Positions 1-10,767 of a DNA stretch of 64,000 bases are shown piece after piece. The notes beneath the pieces are model-generated. The model saw only the letters and a program-made list of their open reading frames with translations, ran no database searches and had not been told where the DNA came from. Made by a program: the position numbers and the translations under genes. The DNA comes from Haematococcus lacustris (taxonomy: Eukaryota > Chlorophyta > Chlorophyceae > Chlamydomonadales > Haematococcaceae), in contig JASKMD010000013.1 of NCBI GenBank assembly GCA_030144725.1, positions 2,938,322 to 3,002,321 of the forward strand, given 5' to 3'. How positions within the stretch are numbered: position 1 is the stretch's first letter; the number at the start of each line of letters is the position of its first letter.

Positions 1-154
1 CAACGACCTCTACTTTGGTGTGATCAGGGTGGTTTGGACCTTGCTTCCGTTTCTGTGGGATGGCCAAATCCACCCCATACCCACCATCATTACATGACAG
101 CCATCGCCTGACTGACCCCACACGGGCTTGCCTGCTGTGCTGCCGCCCCCCCAG

Positions 155-337
155 GGTGCCCACCACATCGACCTCATGTTCTCCCACCCCCTCGACCCGC
201 CCAGCGTCATCCATGCGCGCCAGATGGAGTGCAGCCTGATCCGGCAATGGGTGGCGCAGGCACAAGCACGCAGCAAGGGGCGCAAGCAAAGGCAGCCTGG
301 CTGGCAGCTGGCCCCAGAGGGTGGGGCCTGGTCGTAG
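155..337 (+). CDS. 3' terminal exon of an unrecognised gene
   Basis: This is an open frame of 60 residues ending in TAG at 335-337. It follows a C-rich tract and an AG at 153-154 that looks like a splice acceptor, and the frame enters in phase 0. The segment reads like real protein: it starts GAHHIDLMFSHPLDPPS and then has an amphipathic, Arg/Gln-rich tail (QAQARSKGRKQR). Upstream exons would lie to the left of or at the window edge; the first 17 bases could be the end of one. A TGTAA motif, the usual algal poly(A) signal, occurs at 724-728. I do not recognise the family. The splice site and the frame are inferred from sequence only. Confidence 0.4.
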   Translation, partial: GAHHIDLMFSHPLDPPSVIHARQMECSLIRQWVAQAQARSKGRKQRQPGWQLAPEGGAWS

Positions 338-1791
338 CAGTGCGCTCAAGCCAACAGCCGCTAAGGGAGAAGCAGACAAGGGCGGCAAGACAGGATGCTG
401 GAGCAAGGGGAGTTGCGTGTCACGTCCGTGCCCTGACCATTGCGGCAGCCACGAAGGAGCACGCCAGGACTGCGCAGCAGGGAAAGCATGCGGGCCTCCA
501 TCGCCATGCAGCTGCACCAGGGCGCATGCTTGTCCGTGGCTCTGACCTCGAGCTATGCTGCACCCCGACAGGGTGGTGTGATGTTGTCGCTGGCTTGGCT
601 GTCTTGGCTGTACAGTGCATGCTTAGCCCTCCCACCACTGAACAGGCCACACCCGTGCACCAGCTGCACCAGTAGAGGAATGCTCGGCGGACCATTGTGA
701 GTGCACCCACACAAAGCAGCGCCTGTAATGATCAAGCTGCAGGGGGGGCTACCGCTTTGTGTGTGGTTCCCTACCGGCCCCACCGCCCCTCCCGCCCTCC
801 GCTCCCGCCCTACTCCATGTCGTACGAAACCACAAGCACCATCAAGCATGGCGTGTGTACTGTGTTCATGGCTGGTACGGTGCTGTTACACACTCATGCT
901 GGTACATACACATCACCTGAGCAGGACCCATGCGTGCATGGACTACTGCCACTGCTGCCACATGCAAGAGGACCTGCATGTTTGCCCTGCACCAGCTCTA
1001 TCATAACTTGCACGAACTAGCCATGCACCTCTCGCAAAGCTTGCACCCATGTGGCTTGACATGCAACCTTCCACACAATCCAGGGCATAAACGAACATCA
1101 TAATGAAATGCAGTTGATCCTGTATTTTGCATACACCTCAGATATCACCAGGTAGGGTTCACTAGTGCGGTCAGCACCAACATGATGCACGGCAGGGCTT
1201 TTGCCTCACCGCCTGACACGTGCCCTGTGAGGTCATGCATCCCACTCACAAATAGCTACTGGCGGATTACATTCACGCCACAGAATTGCGAGGCGGAAGT
1301 GCGGATTGACTTGACAAATGCTTGCCACACACTAAAACGATGCCATTCTGGAATGCTGTGCAGCGGTGCTGTGCACAAGAAAACATGCAGCTACAAGACA
1401 GAGAGCTGGATCGTGTAGCATCACGTGACCCACCAAGCGTGCAAAAGCAATCGTACAAGCACCTTACCATAATGGGTGCATCATGGATGCAAGGCCGTGC
1501 ATGCCCTGCCCTTGCCACCCTCGCCGGTCTTATGGCTAGGCAATGCAAGGAAGACCTAGCCATAGACTAGGTTAGTCTGCTTCAGCAAGCGCCGTACAAT
1601 TGGCTGACACTCCCCACATCTAAATGCACGAAGTTGACTTACCAATACCTCTCCTGATTAGGCTACTGTCACGTCACTTCATCGCCCGTGGCAGGGATAA
1701 GACGCCACACCGCACTTCCCTTGTATCTCGCGGCTGCCACTGCACTGTACTCTCACCGTTGCCAACTCGACTTGATACGCGCGGCCGTCGC
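338..1791. other. intergenic stretch, no gene seen
   Basis: I see no convincing exon in this interval. It presumably holds the 3' UTRs of two converging genes: the exon ending at 337 on the + strand and the minus-strand gene ending at 1792. The candidate poly(A) signals are TGTAA at 724-728 on + and TTACA at 1267-1271, which reads TGTAA on the minus strand. Confidence 0.4.
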
Positions 1792-4700
1792 TTAGTCAGC
1801 CCGGATGCATAGCCATCGCTGCAGCCAGGACCTGGCGGGGCGAGGGCGACCTGCGGGTACGGCTGGCGGTACGGCGGGTGTCGCTGCGGTCAAGCTCGCT
1901 GGAGCTCTCTGCGGCTGCAGGCCAATAGACGGAACCCGCTCGCCTCCCAACCAAACAGCCGAGTGCTCGGAGTCTCTCGCTGGCGGTGGTGGGGTCACTG
2001 AGGGCTGCGAGAACGCAGCCTGGGATGCAAGCGGCAGCGACCGCGGCGGAATGGGAGGGAGGGCAGCAAACTGGGTGCGGTGAGTGCCAGGCGCGTTGGT
2101 CACATTCGGCGACCCCAGCGGTCGCTGCGGGTTGGCCGGTAAGGGATGGCGTCCGGGGGTCGCGAGGCCGGTGTGAGGTTGTGGCGTCCACACACCCGCT
2201 GTCGCATGATCCGTGGTCCCTTGTGCAAGCATCGCACCCGCCGTCGACGAGGCAAACCCTGGCGACGCTGGCAGTGCCAAGGCTGGCTGAGGGTGAGAGC
2301 TGGGGCTAGAAGGAAGTGTCTCAGCGCTGGTGGTAGCTGGTGGGTGCAGGTCGGGCTCAAACATGGTGCTTATGTTTGCAGGCTGGTCGGCTCCTAGGTG
2401 CAGGGCTGCTAGGTCCATGGCCTTGCGGATGATCTGTAGCGTGTGATTCAGGGCTGGTGGGGCGGGCTGGTGCTGGTCATCGCGCTGCGGCTCATGCGGC
2501 TGAGCAGGCCCCCTCTCCTTTGTTGCACCTGCCAGGGCGCTGTACAGGCTCTGCAGCTGCTGCAGCACACTGCTGCCAGGCGCTGGCACCACCTGCCGCT
2601 CGATGCTGCTGATGCGCAGCACAGGGCCAGGGCCAGCTGAGGAAGGGATGTCAGATTGGGAGGTGGTGGAAGGCCCAGGGGCCTCCCAGCTGTTACTGCC
2701 GCCTATCCCGGCACTGATGTGGCCAAGCTGTTCGTCCTGATCACCACCAGCATCAACCTCAGCCATTGCTTCCCCTGCCCTACCCTCCTCCTCCTCCTCC
2801 TCCACCTCTTGTTCCTCGTCTTCTGCCTCCTCGTCCTCAGCCTCGTCTTGATCTTTGCAGGGTGTGTTGCCTGGTGTCAGAAGCCCCTCAGGGCCAGGCA
2901 GCACCCAGCTTCCAGCCAGCTCCCTGAGCCAGGGTTCTGCCAGAGCCAGCTTCCGCACGCTCTCCACAAACAAGTGTGACAGGTACGCAACTCCACCATG
3001 ATGCATGGTCACCTGGGAGGCAGGCAGGCAGGTCACCATCCAACCTGACTCCGAGCCTGCTGAGTGTCCAAGGAGTGAACAAGCGGCCAACTCAGCCGCT
3101 GTAGTTGCCCCTTGTTCACCTGTGCTTGGCAGTGTGGATCTGGCCACATCGTGGCTCCTGTCAGCTGTGTTACGTTCACCTTCCCCGTTGATCTAGCACA
3201 CTACCCCTCATCAACAGCATTCCTCACTAAGCTAGCTCCCGCTAAGTGTGGTGCCCATCTTCCTTACCGGTCTGTTACCCGTCGTTCTTGGTGCATGCCG
3301 CAGCTGCAGCTTGAGCCACGGCGAGCAGAGCAGGGTGTCCAGCATTTCGCTCGCGCTGTCACCAGTCGCTGCAGGGCGCGACGGGCTGCCGGCTTGCATG
3401 ACCGGCGCGACCGATCTGCCGGTCACGTTCCGCAAATGCTCCCAGAGGTCTAAGAGCTGCTGCCGTGACAGGCCGCGTTTCAGCTCCTCGCAGCTCAGCT
3501 TTACTGGTCCTTTTGCCGCGTAGCGGGACCTGCTCCTTTCCGCACGGCTCTTTATGGTGTAATTTCCTCGCACTTGCCCGTTAGGTCCCCTGCGAGTGGG
3601 GTGAGGCAGCCCGCCCTCCTGCCTACAGCATCGCACAGCATCTCTTGCAGGCGTCAAATGCTCGTATGATGGCCACAGCTATATCCTAGTGGATGGCAAT
3701 GCTAGGTCAGTCCCTGTCATGCCCAGCAAGGATGCCCTCTCAGCCGCCTACTGTCTTCAATGTATGTGGATAACATCGTGGATTGTTTTGCTGGTGTTAA
3801 TGACGGAATCGTGGATGTGGATGGCCAACCCGTCACGCATGTCATGTTTGCAGATGACCATACGCTCATGTCCAGCACAGCATCATGACTGGAGCAGATG
3901 GTGACTGCTTTGGGGCCGTGGGCAGAGGAGGAAGCATCTCACGGTGAATGTGGGCAAGTCTAAAGTCATGGTGTCCAATGACAAGCCAGGGCATTGGTTC
4001 CCTACCAAGGTGCCAGGGCCCTGGCACCCCGCCACTGTGGCAGACCTACACTGTGTACATGCAGGACCCTTTTTTTTGTGCAAGGCCAGGGGCTGCAGAT
4101 GCAAGACACTTGACTAGTCACGAGATGTGCTCAGTGAGGACCAGCCCGGCTAGATGCAACGTGGGCAGTCAGTCGTGGTGTCCAGGTGTCAAGCCAAGTC
4201 AGGGTCCAAGCCCCAAGTCAAGTGCCAAGTCAAGGTGTTGAGCAGGGGCGGAGACGGCAGGTAGATGACGAGTTGAGGGAGTGCAAGAGATGCACACAAG
4301 GTGCAAAGGGTCAGCGCATGGGTGATGTGGATGATGTGGGTGATGTGGGTGGTGTGGGTGATGTGGATGGTATGCTCCCTCTCATCATCTTTGATAACCA
4401 GTGCACTACAGAGCAGAGGCTAGAGAACGAGGAGATAGCTTTTGAAAGCAGGGACATGAGGCAGTGCATAGTTGGGTTGCGCACCCATATAAGTGCATGC
4501 TGCCATGGAGCGTGTCGTCAATTTTCATGCCCATGTTGCTGAGGGCCAAAGCCCAGCAGCCGTACCAAGCTGAAGGTTACTCAAGTGTGAAACCAATAAC
4601 AACCCCTGCTCACAACACCCTCGAACACATTGCCCTGCAGCTTCCTGGCAGCTTCCTAGTCAGAGGGCCCATGCGAGCTGCTGCCACCCCTCCCATGTAG

Positions 4701-4917
4701 CCTCTTCCTCTGACACTGGGTCTGGACCTTACCCGTCAGGCCGCCAGGCGATGATGCAGCACCACAACGTGTCGGACTTGGCTAGGTTAGCCTGCGCGCA
4801 GCCAGCAGCAGCGGATGCCATGGCTTGCTGCAGCCACTGGCATTGGTGTTGCCTCAAGCCCTGGACCTCACCCTCCGAATCACTCCCACTGCCATAATTC
4901 TTTCCTTGCCTCCTCAT
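1792..4917 (-). CDS. hypothetical acidic, Pro/Ala-rich protein (three-exon model)
   Basis: Three blocks join in phase on the minus strand: exon 1 4917-4733 (ATG; donor GTAAGG), exon 2 3589-3268 (acceptor after CGCAG; donor GTAAGG) and exon 3 3192-1792 (acceptor CTAG, stop TAA). Together they total 1908 nt, about 635 residues. Exon 1 has an SGSDSEGE acidic patch. Exon 2 holds a basic stretch, then a helical-looking LSRQQLLDLWEHLRN segment. Exon 3 has a long Glu/Asp run (KDQDEAEDEEAEDEEQEVEEEE) followed by a Pro/Ser/Ala-rich tail with no clear domain. Intron 1 contains a LINE fragment. I do not recognise the protein; the acidic tract suggests a nuclear or chromatin-associated role, but that is a guess. 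The open frame of exon 3 is the firmest part. Exon 1 could belong to a separate gene. Confidence 0.5.
3666..4060 (+). pseudogene. decayed non-LTR retrotransposon (LINE) reverse transcriptase fragment
   Basis: In the + frames the stretch carries the reverse-transcriptase signature blocks in the correct order: QQGCPLS (the RQGCPLSP box), then SMYVDNIVD, then VTHVMFADDHTLMSS (the catalytic F/YADD box), followed after a stop and a frame change by LTVNVGKSKVMVSN, the usual block downstream of YADD. There is an in-frame TGA after the ADD box and at least one frameshift, so it cannot make an active enzyme. Only about 130 codons of the palm domain remain and there is no endonuclease domain. It lies in an intron of the opposite-strand gene. 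The order of blocks fits LINE-type rather than LTR-type elements; the clade cannot be given. Confidence 0.8.
4321..4375 (+). repeat. 9-bp minisatellite (GATGTGGGT-like)
   Basis: About six imperfect copies of GATGTGGGT/GATGTGGAT run in tandem in a non-coding stretch within the first intron of the opposite-strand gene. Confidence 0.7.
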
Positions 4918-6013
4918 TTAGAAGAGTCTGATGCAAAAAGCACAGTTACACATGACGGCGTGATGCGATGTGTTGCATACGATCATGTACATATTGCAGC
5001 ATTGAGCAGCAACAGCCCAAAGAGCAGGGGCACCATGGCAGCAAGGACTAAGATCTACCCACCTACCTATTTACCTACCGCCCCCAGCCCAGCTTCTCGA
5101 CCCTGCTCCAGTCCTTCTTTGTCGATCACTGCGATGGTTTGCCTATCTGTTGTGATGTGTTCTTGTTCTTGTGTTTGCTCCGTTGCAGGCGAAGGGTAGC
5201 CATAGGCAGCTGGCCAAGGCTGCAATGCTGCAGCAGTGCAGCCCTCTCATGCCCCTCTACTGATGGCCCAGCCAGACTCACAGCAGCACCTGGCTGCACC
5301 TGGGTGTGGCTGTGGAGGCGATGGGGTTGGGTTCATTTGTGGAGGCATGAGCGCTCACATTCATGTGTGGAGGCATGAACTCAAGCACGGCCATGCCCAG
5401 CCCACAGCCCATGGCACCTATGTCACTCCACACTGCGCCATCCCATCACCCTGGCGGTTGTAGCCACTTCAGTGCTTGAGTGCCCTCCTCAGCTCGGGTT
5501 TGCCACCAGCCCAGGCCAGCTTCCACATTCCGCTCCCCACCCTTCAAACTACCACCACTGCCTCCTCACCTAGGGCACGCCCCACCATCGCACCCATTCC
5601 CTTTGCCCCAACCACAAACAGCCATTCTGCAGATCAGCCTTTTCCTGTTTGTGCCAGGCTGTTGTACTGGCAGGGCCCTCACCCCCTTCCAGCAGCCTGC
5701 CAGCCTGGCATACACCTCACCACTTCGGCCATGGCAACGAGGTTGTTTGAGCGGGACAGGCCTCCATGTGACCATGGAAACAAGTGGTCCTGCATGCATG
5801 CCATGCAGCATGTCCCGACAGTTTAGGTCCTTGAGGCCAAGGAGGTGGAGCTGTGTTGAGAGGTGCCGCCACTCCTCCTGCCCTGCTTCTCTGCTGCTGC
5901 CATCGCCGCTGCTGCCCTTACTCCTACCCTGCTGCCCTTGCTCCTCCCCTCCTGCCCTGCTTCTCTGCTGCTGCCACTGCCCCTGCTGCCATTACTCCTC
6001 CCCTTCTGCCCAC
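4918..6013. other. stretch without a secure gene; C/T-rich imperfect repeat at its end
   Basis: No exon could be tied to either neighbour with confidence. Between 5866 and 6012 a roughly 80-bp block built on CCTGCCCTGCTTCTCTGCTG is present twice with changes. The 3' exons and UTR of the Gln-rich minus-strand gene should lie here. Confidence 0.4.
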
Positions 6014-8683
6014 CGCTGGCACAGCTGACCCTATTGTTGCAAAGCAGGCCTGCAACCAGCCCAGGCGCGAGTGGGAGAGCAACCGTGCTTTGGAAGCAGA
6101 CCAGGGCCCCACTAGGCGTGGGTTGGAGAGCAGCCGTGCCTTGGAGGAGGCAGGCAAGGTCCTTAGCCTACTTGGGTTAGGCAGGCCTCACCAGGCTCAA
6201 GGCAGTGCGTGTGTGTTGTGTAGGTGTGGGTGGGCGTACATGAATGGCAGTGCAGGCCTCACCAGGCTGAAGGCAGTGAGGGCTCCACTGGAGGCCCGGA
6301 GGCACACCACATTGCCTAGGGGGTCCAGCCGATACCTGCCCCACAGCTCCTGCAGCCACCAGACAAGCTAGCAGGCCAGCTGGAGCGGGGCAGCTGCTTG
6401 TCACAAAGCTGCAGCGGGGCACTTGTTGCGAGGCATCGTTTCACACAGCGAAACAGACGCACCACCACACTCGCACAGAAGTGTTGACCATGCAGCAACA
6501 AGTAGCCTTTGCTGCAGCTGGCAGTAACACCGGTGCTGTCTAGGTGCTGGCTGGGTGCTGTTGAATAGATCCACCAAGCGCCTGACAGCCTGACAACCTA
6601 TACACAGCCTGACAACCTACTACACCTACTACAACCTGGTAACCCTACACCTACACCTACTACAACCTGATAACCCTACACCTACATCTACTACAACCTG
6701 ATAACCCACAACACAGCCTGACAACCTACTACACAGCCTGGCTGGTGGAATAGCACCTTACCAGTGCGCCAGGTTCCCAGTGCGCAACCCCCAGGCTGGG
6801 CTAACGCATGTGTGACCACTGTGTGACCACTCAAACCTGTGTGGTGTGAGACAACCGATTTGCCTAAGCCCACCTGGGGCACGGTGCCAAAGTCCTGCTC
6901 CAGCTCCCGCCGGTAGCTGTCCAGGTCGGCCCAGGCCTGCGCCCTGAAGCTGGGGTGGGTGATGTCTCGGCGCTTGGTCTCACGAGTGTTGGGTCCCTCT
7001 GTGGGTGAAGGGCAGATCACAGCAGCAGTGGTTGCAGTGCTGGCAGCACTGGCAGTGCTGGCAGTGGTGGCAGTGGTGGCAGACTATGAGTAAGCTTGTC
7101 ATGGTGTCGTGATGACGGTGACGGCGATGATGACTGATGGCAGCAGCGCACAGCAACTCTTGTTGTTGTTGTTCTTGTTGTTGTTCTTGTGCTTGTTTTG
7201 CCATTGAACCACGGTCTTAGACTCAGCTGTGGTGGCAGTGGTAGTGCTTGCAAGTAGCTATGTGGTGGTAGCTGTGGTAGCAGTGGTAGCTGTGGCAGCA
7301 GCTCCCCCCTATGCCTCTAGCAGCAGGAGGCTTGGGCTAGGCAGGGCAGCGTGGGAGGATGGGAGTCAGAGCAGTAGGTGTTCAGTCTGCTGACAGATCC
7401 TGTGCTGCAAGGGCAGTGGGGCAGACCTGGCGCTCTGTGCTAGCTGATGTGACCAGCTGGGCGAGATAGTGGTAGAGGGAGGAGGTGACAGCGAACCTGG
7501 ATATTTTGTGCTGGTTTTGTGCTAGCGGGTCATGTTGCTGACATGCAAACAGGTGCAAAGGAGTGCAAAAAGGTTATGAGAGGATGAGGATGATGGGGAA
7601 GGTGATGATGATGATGATGATGATGATGATGAGGAGGAGGAGGGTGATGAGGGGGACGGCTGGTGGCAGCAGCTCACTGTAGCGAGAATGTTGGTACTGC
7701 TGCTGTTGATGCCACAGCTGCTCCAAGCTAAGCCAGGTCTGCGCCCGTGTTTCAGGGTCTGTCCACAGGAAGAGCCGCTGCTCCCTGCTCGCTTGCTGCT
7801 GACCATCCCACACCTGCTGCTGCTGTGCCTGGTGCTGTTGTTGATGGTCTTGCAATCGCTGCTGTCCGGGTGAGGAGTAGCCCTGCTCCCTGCCGGGTGG
7901 TTGCCTGGGGGGCGTCTGAGGGGCCACCTGCTGCTGCTGGGCCAGGGGTTGCAGCGCAGTGGAGGTGATGGAGGGGTCCTGGCTGCACCTGACCCGCAAG
8001 CTAATGTCAAACACATGAGGGTCATGGCTTAACCCGAACTCTGAGGGGAAGGTAGCTCCAGGTTGCTGCTGCCACCAGGATGGCTGAAAATCCTGCCGCT
8101 GCTGCCCCTGCTGGCCCCGCTGCTGAGGCTGCTGCCTAGGCCATTGCTGCTGAGGCTGCTGCCCCTGCTGATGTGGCTGAGGCTGCTGCCCCTGCTGACG
8201 CCGCTGTGGTGACACTGGCTCTGGGGCAACTTGGTTGCCTCGGCCACCTTTCCCACGCCGATTATTCTTCCCTGGGCTAGGTCCCTGATGTCGGCCCTGC
8301 CCCTCCTGCCACCCCCCCTGCTGCTGTCTCCCCTGCTGCTGCGACACCTCCCCCTGGCGCTGCCTGCCTGGCAGCCACTGTGACAGCCATGGCCGCTGCT
8401 GAGGCACCTCTGCCTGCTGCTGCTGCAGAGACTGCTGCTCACCCTGCCCTGGGCTCAGCAGCAGCACATGTGCAGCATTAGGTTGGGGAGTTGATGGTGT
8501 GGCATGAGCCACTGCCTGCGAGGTTGTGCCGGGGACAGGAATCGAGCCCAGCACCCCTGGCACCGGGGCCAGGCCGGGCAGTGCCCCAGTGTAGCGTGCT
8601 GTCCTCAAGGGCAGGAGGCCTTGCTGGGTGAGGTGAGGCTGGGTGGGGGGCCGTGGAAGCAGCAGCTGGGCGGCAGCGCTCAT
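6014..8683 (-). CDS. hypothetical Gln-rich protein, 3' end not resolved
   Basis: The ATG at 8683-8681 opens a 1006-nt exon ending at 7678 before GTGAGC. It is followed in phase by exon 2, 6998-6874 (acceptor CACAG, donor GTGGGC), and exon 3, 6349-6263 (acceptor CTGCAG, donor GTGAGG). A tentative 36-nt exon 4 at 6049-6014 also keeps the frame. Exon 1 is low complexity: poly-Gln runs, QQGQQPQ-type repeats and a basic NNRRGKGGRG patch around the middle, ending in FLWTDPETRAQTWLSLEQLW. Exons 2 and 3 are compact and ordered-looking: ITHPSFRAQAWADLDSYRR, then ELWGRYRLDPLGNVVCLRAS. The Gln-rich N-terminus with an RGG-like basic patch would suit an RNA-binding or scaffold protein, but no domain is recognised. 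The C-terminus and stop were not found. Confidence 0.5.
6590..6741 (+). repeat. imperfect CCTGACAACCTACTACA repeats
   Basis: Nested imperfect copies of CCTGACAACCTA and CCTACACCTACTACAACCTG occur in the intron between exons 2 and 3 of the Gln-rich gene. They have no coding potential. Confidence 0.65.
7598..7634 (+). repeat. (GAT)n microsatellite
   Basis: About ten GAT/ATG triplets in a row lie just past the predicted donor of exon 1 of the Gln-rich gene, so they are intronic in this model. They produce spurious Ile or Ser runs when translated on the minus strand. Confidence 0.85.
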
Positions 8684-10767
8684 GTGGACAGGGGGTGGTA
8701 GGGGCTGTAGCTAATGGGTGAGGGCAGGTGGGTGAGCTGCCTGGTGTGCTGGCTCAGGCCTAGCAAGCTTGCACTGTGCAGGGGTGTGAGGGATTGTGAG
8801 GTTGTGGTTTCAGAAGGGTGTGTGGATGGTGGCTGCTCTCAGTGCTGCAAGCACTGCCGTGGCTGGGAGGGCAGTACAAGCTGCGTGTGGCGAGGCTGCT
8901 AGGTACGCACAGCTTGCTGTTGGCTTTGGCAGCTGCAGCTGAGATGAAGGAATGACGTGTGCCAGCTGGGCCAGGCTGGGGCAAACATCGCTGCCTGCAA
9001 TACGTCAGGTGGAGTAGGAGGCGCGTGCACCGTCATCACAGGGTCAGCAACAGGCTGGTGCTTGGCTTGGCAGGCAGGCAGCATGGCAGCTTCATTTGCT
9101 TGCCTGGGGCTCCATGTGCCACATCTAATAACTGTCACGTGCCATCTGCTCCTGCATGCAAGGCGGGGCTGGGTGTGAGATGAGCTAGCCCAGGTACGAA
9201 GGAGATGAGAGCCTGGTCATTTGTATGTTGCCAGCTGAACGCTTCTCATGTACGTCGGCAGTGTGGTGCCACTGTATGGATGCTCATGGCTGGGTCAAAA
9301 ATAGAGCACGGCCGAGGACGCAATGACCTACATGTGCGGACAGATAGCCTCGTATTTGCTTCTTGTGTGGCTGTTTCAGCGGGCGCAGTTGTCGTGCAGC
9401 GCGCCCGTGAACATGTGGCAACTCCAAAAGAGGTAACATCGCACAACATCTGCACTAGGCAGCGACTAGTGTATGCGACACCATGTTAGACGAAGTAGGG
9501 GCCTGGCTAGTTGGCTTGTTTTGTTTGGCTCGTGCTTGCCTCTCGAAGCCGTCACACTAACACACAGCGCTTTTTGTTGGTAAGAAGCCGCGGAGTTGCC
9601 CAGTTGACTGGGATTAGCGGGACTGTGGGGGTGAGATAGGCCCTAGACCATTGACGTCCCCTTTTGTTATTGTTGTTGATAAAATAGCTAACACCGAGGC
9701 AGCGGGCTTACATGACCGTGGCACAAGGGCTCCAGGCCAGCCAGAGCCAGGCCCAGCTATGGCCAGAGCACTTCGATGCCAGCTTGAGCTGCCAGTTCTG
9801 TATGACGCTGATTGTCTGCTGTCTATGCTGACTGCCGCTGCTCGCGGGTCTGGGGGAGGGCCTTGTTCCCCAGCCCCCCCTTCACCTGCTCATCCAACCT
9901 TATTTCTGCCCAGCCCGTGCTCAGCCAGCCTCCAAACGCTGGCTGGGCCCGGTGTCAGGTCACCAAACCACACACCTCCAGCCAGCGCACACGGTCACCC
10001 CACCCCACCCCAGTTAGCTATTACGTTTGGTGGAGCAATGCTGTGAGTGTGTAGTACACTGTGTACATGTGCCTGCATGCAGGTGTTTATCACGCGTCGT
10101 GGGTTGCGTGTGCAGGTGCAAAGGAGTACATAGGAGCCACAACAAGAAACAGCAGCCAAGGGCGCTTCCAGGGGGCGCATCCAGGAGGTGCAGCTAGGAG
10201 GCGCAGGCAGGAGCAGCCAGGAGCCCATAGCGGAGGAAAGTCAAAGGCCCCGACTCTAAGCGTGGTGTAGTCCTCTTGCAACTAATCATGCGCAGAACGT
10301 AGTGCTGCCTGGCATAAGGCGGCCTACAGGCACCGATGCTCGGGGCGCAACCCTGCATGTGGTGACGCCGCCGCTGCGCGTCCCGTGCGTGGAGGTGTTA
10401 CAGGCGCGACAGCCCGCCCCGCTAATGCGTGAGGACCAAAACACCATGCAGGGGGGAGGCATCGATCACATCAGTGGCGCTTCCCCCGCAGAGCAGCTCT
10501 GCTTGTAGTCTGGCGCAGGCCATGTCCCTAGGCGGCTCATTAGGCGCTGCCAGGCCCTGACCATGGGCCGGTCATGGTAACACTGAACGCTGGGTGAGGG
10601 AGGAGAAGAGGATGAGGATGGTGGAGAAAGGTCAAGTAGGGCTCACGCTTGGTTGGCCGGCCGGCTGGTTGCCTAATGCAGCCCGCGCCGCGTCACTCAT
10701 CTTTTAGGCATTTTCTCTTCGACATGTCGCTTCACTCATCAAGCCATTTCCGCCAGCGCCTGCTGCT
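8684..10767. other. about 2 kb without a secure gene
   Basis: This interval separates the divergent Gln-rich (minus) and RING (+) genes, so both promoters should be here. The only protein-like stretch is on the + strand at about 9730-9800, where GLQASQSQAQLWPEHFDASL is encoded after an AG acceptor-like site; no flanking exons could be joined to it. Confidence 0.4.

Noticed and set aside
3232..3657. A separate single-exon gene starting near 3657
   Set aside because: The first codon there is TTG and the frame has good acceptor and donor sites inside it, so it is better read as an internal exon.
5853..6371. 172-codon + strand frame
   Set aside because: It is built on C/T-rich imperfect repeats and runs antisense to a better-supported spliced exon.
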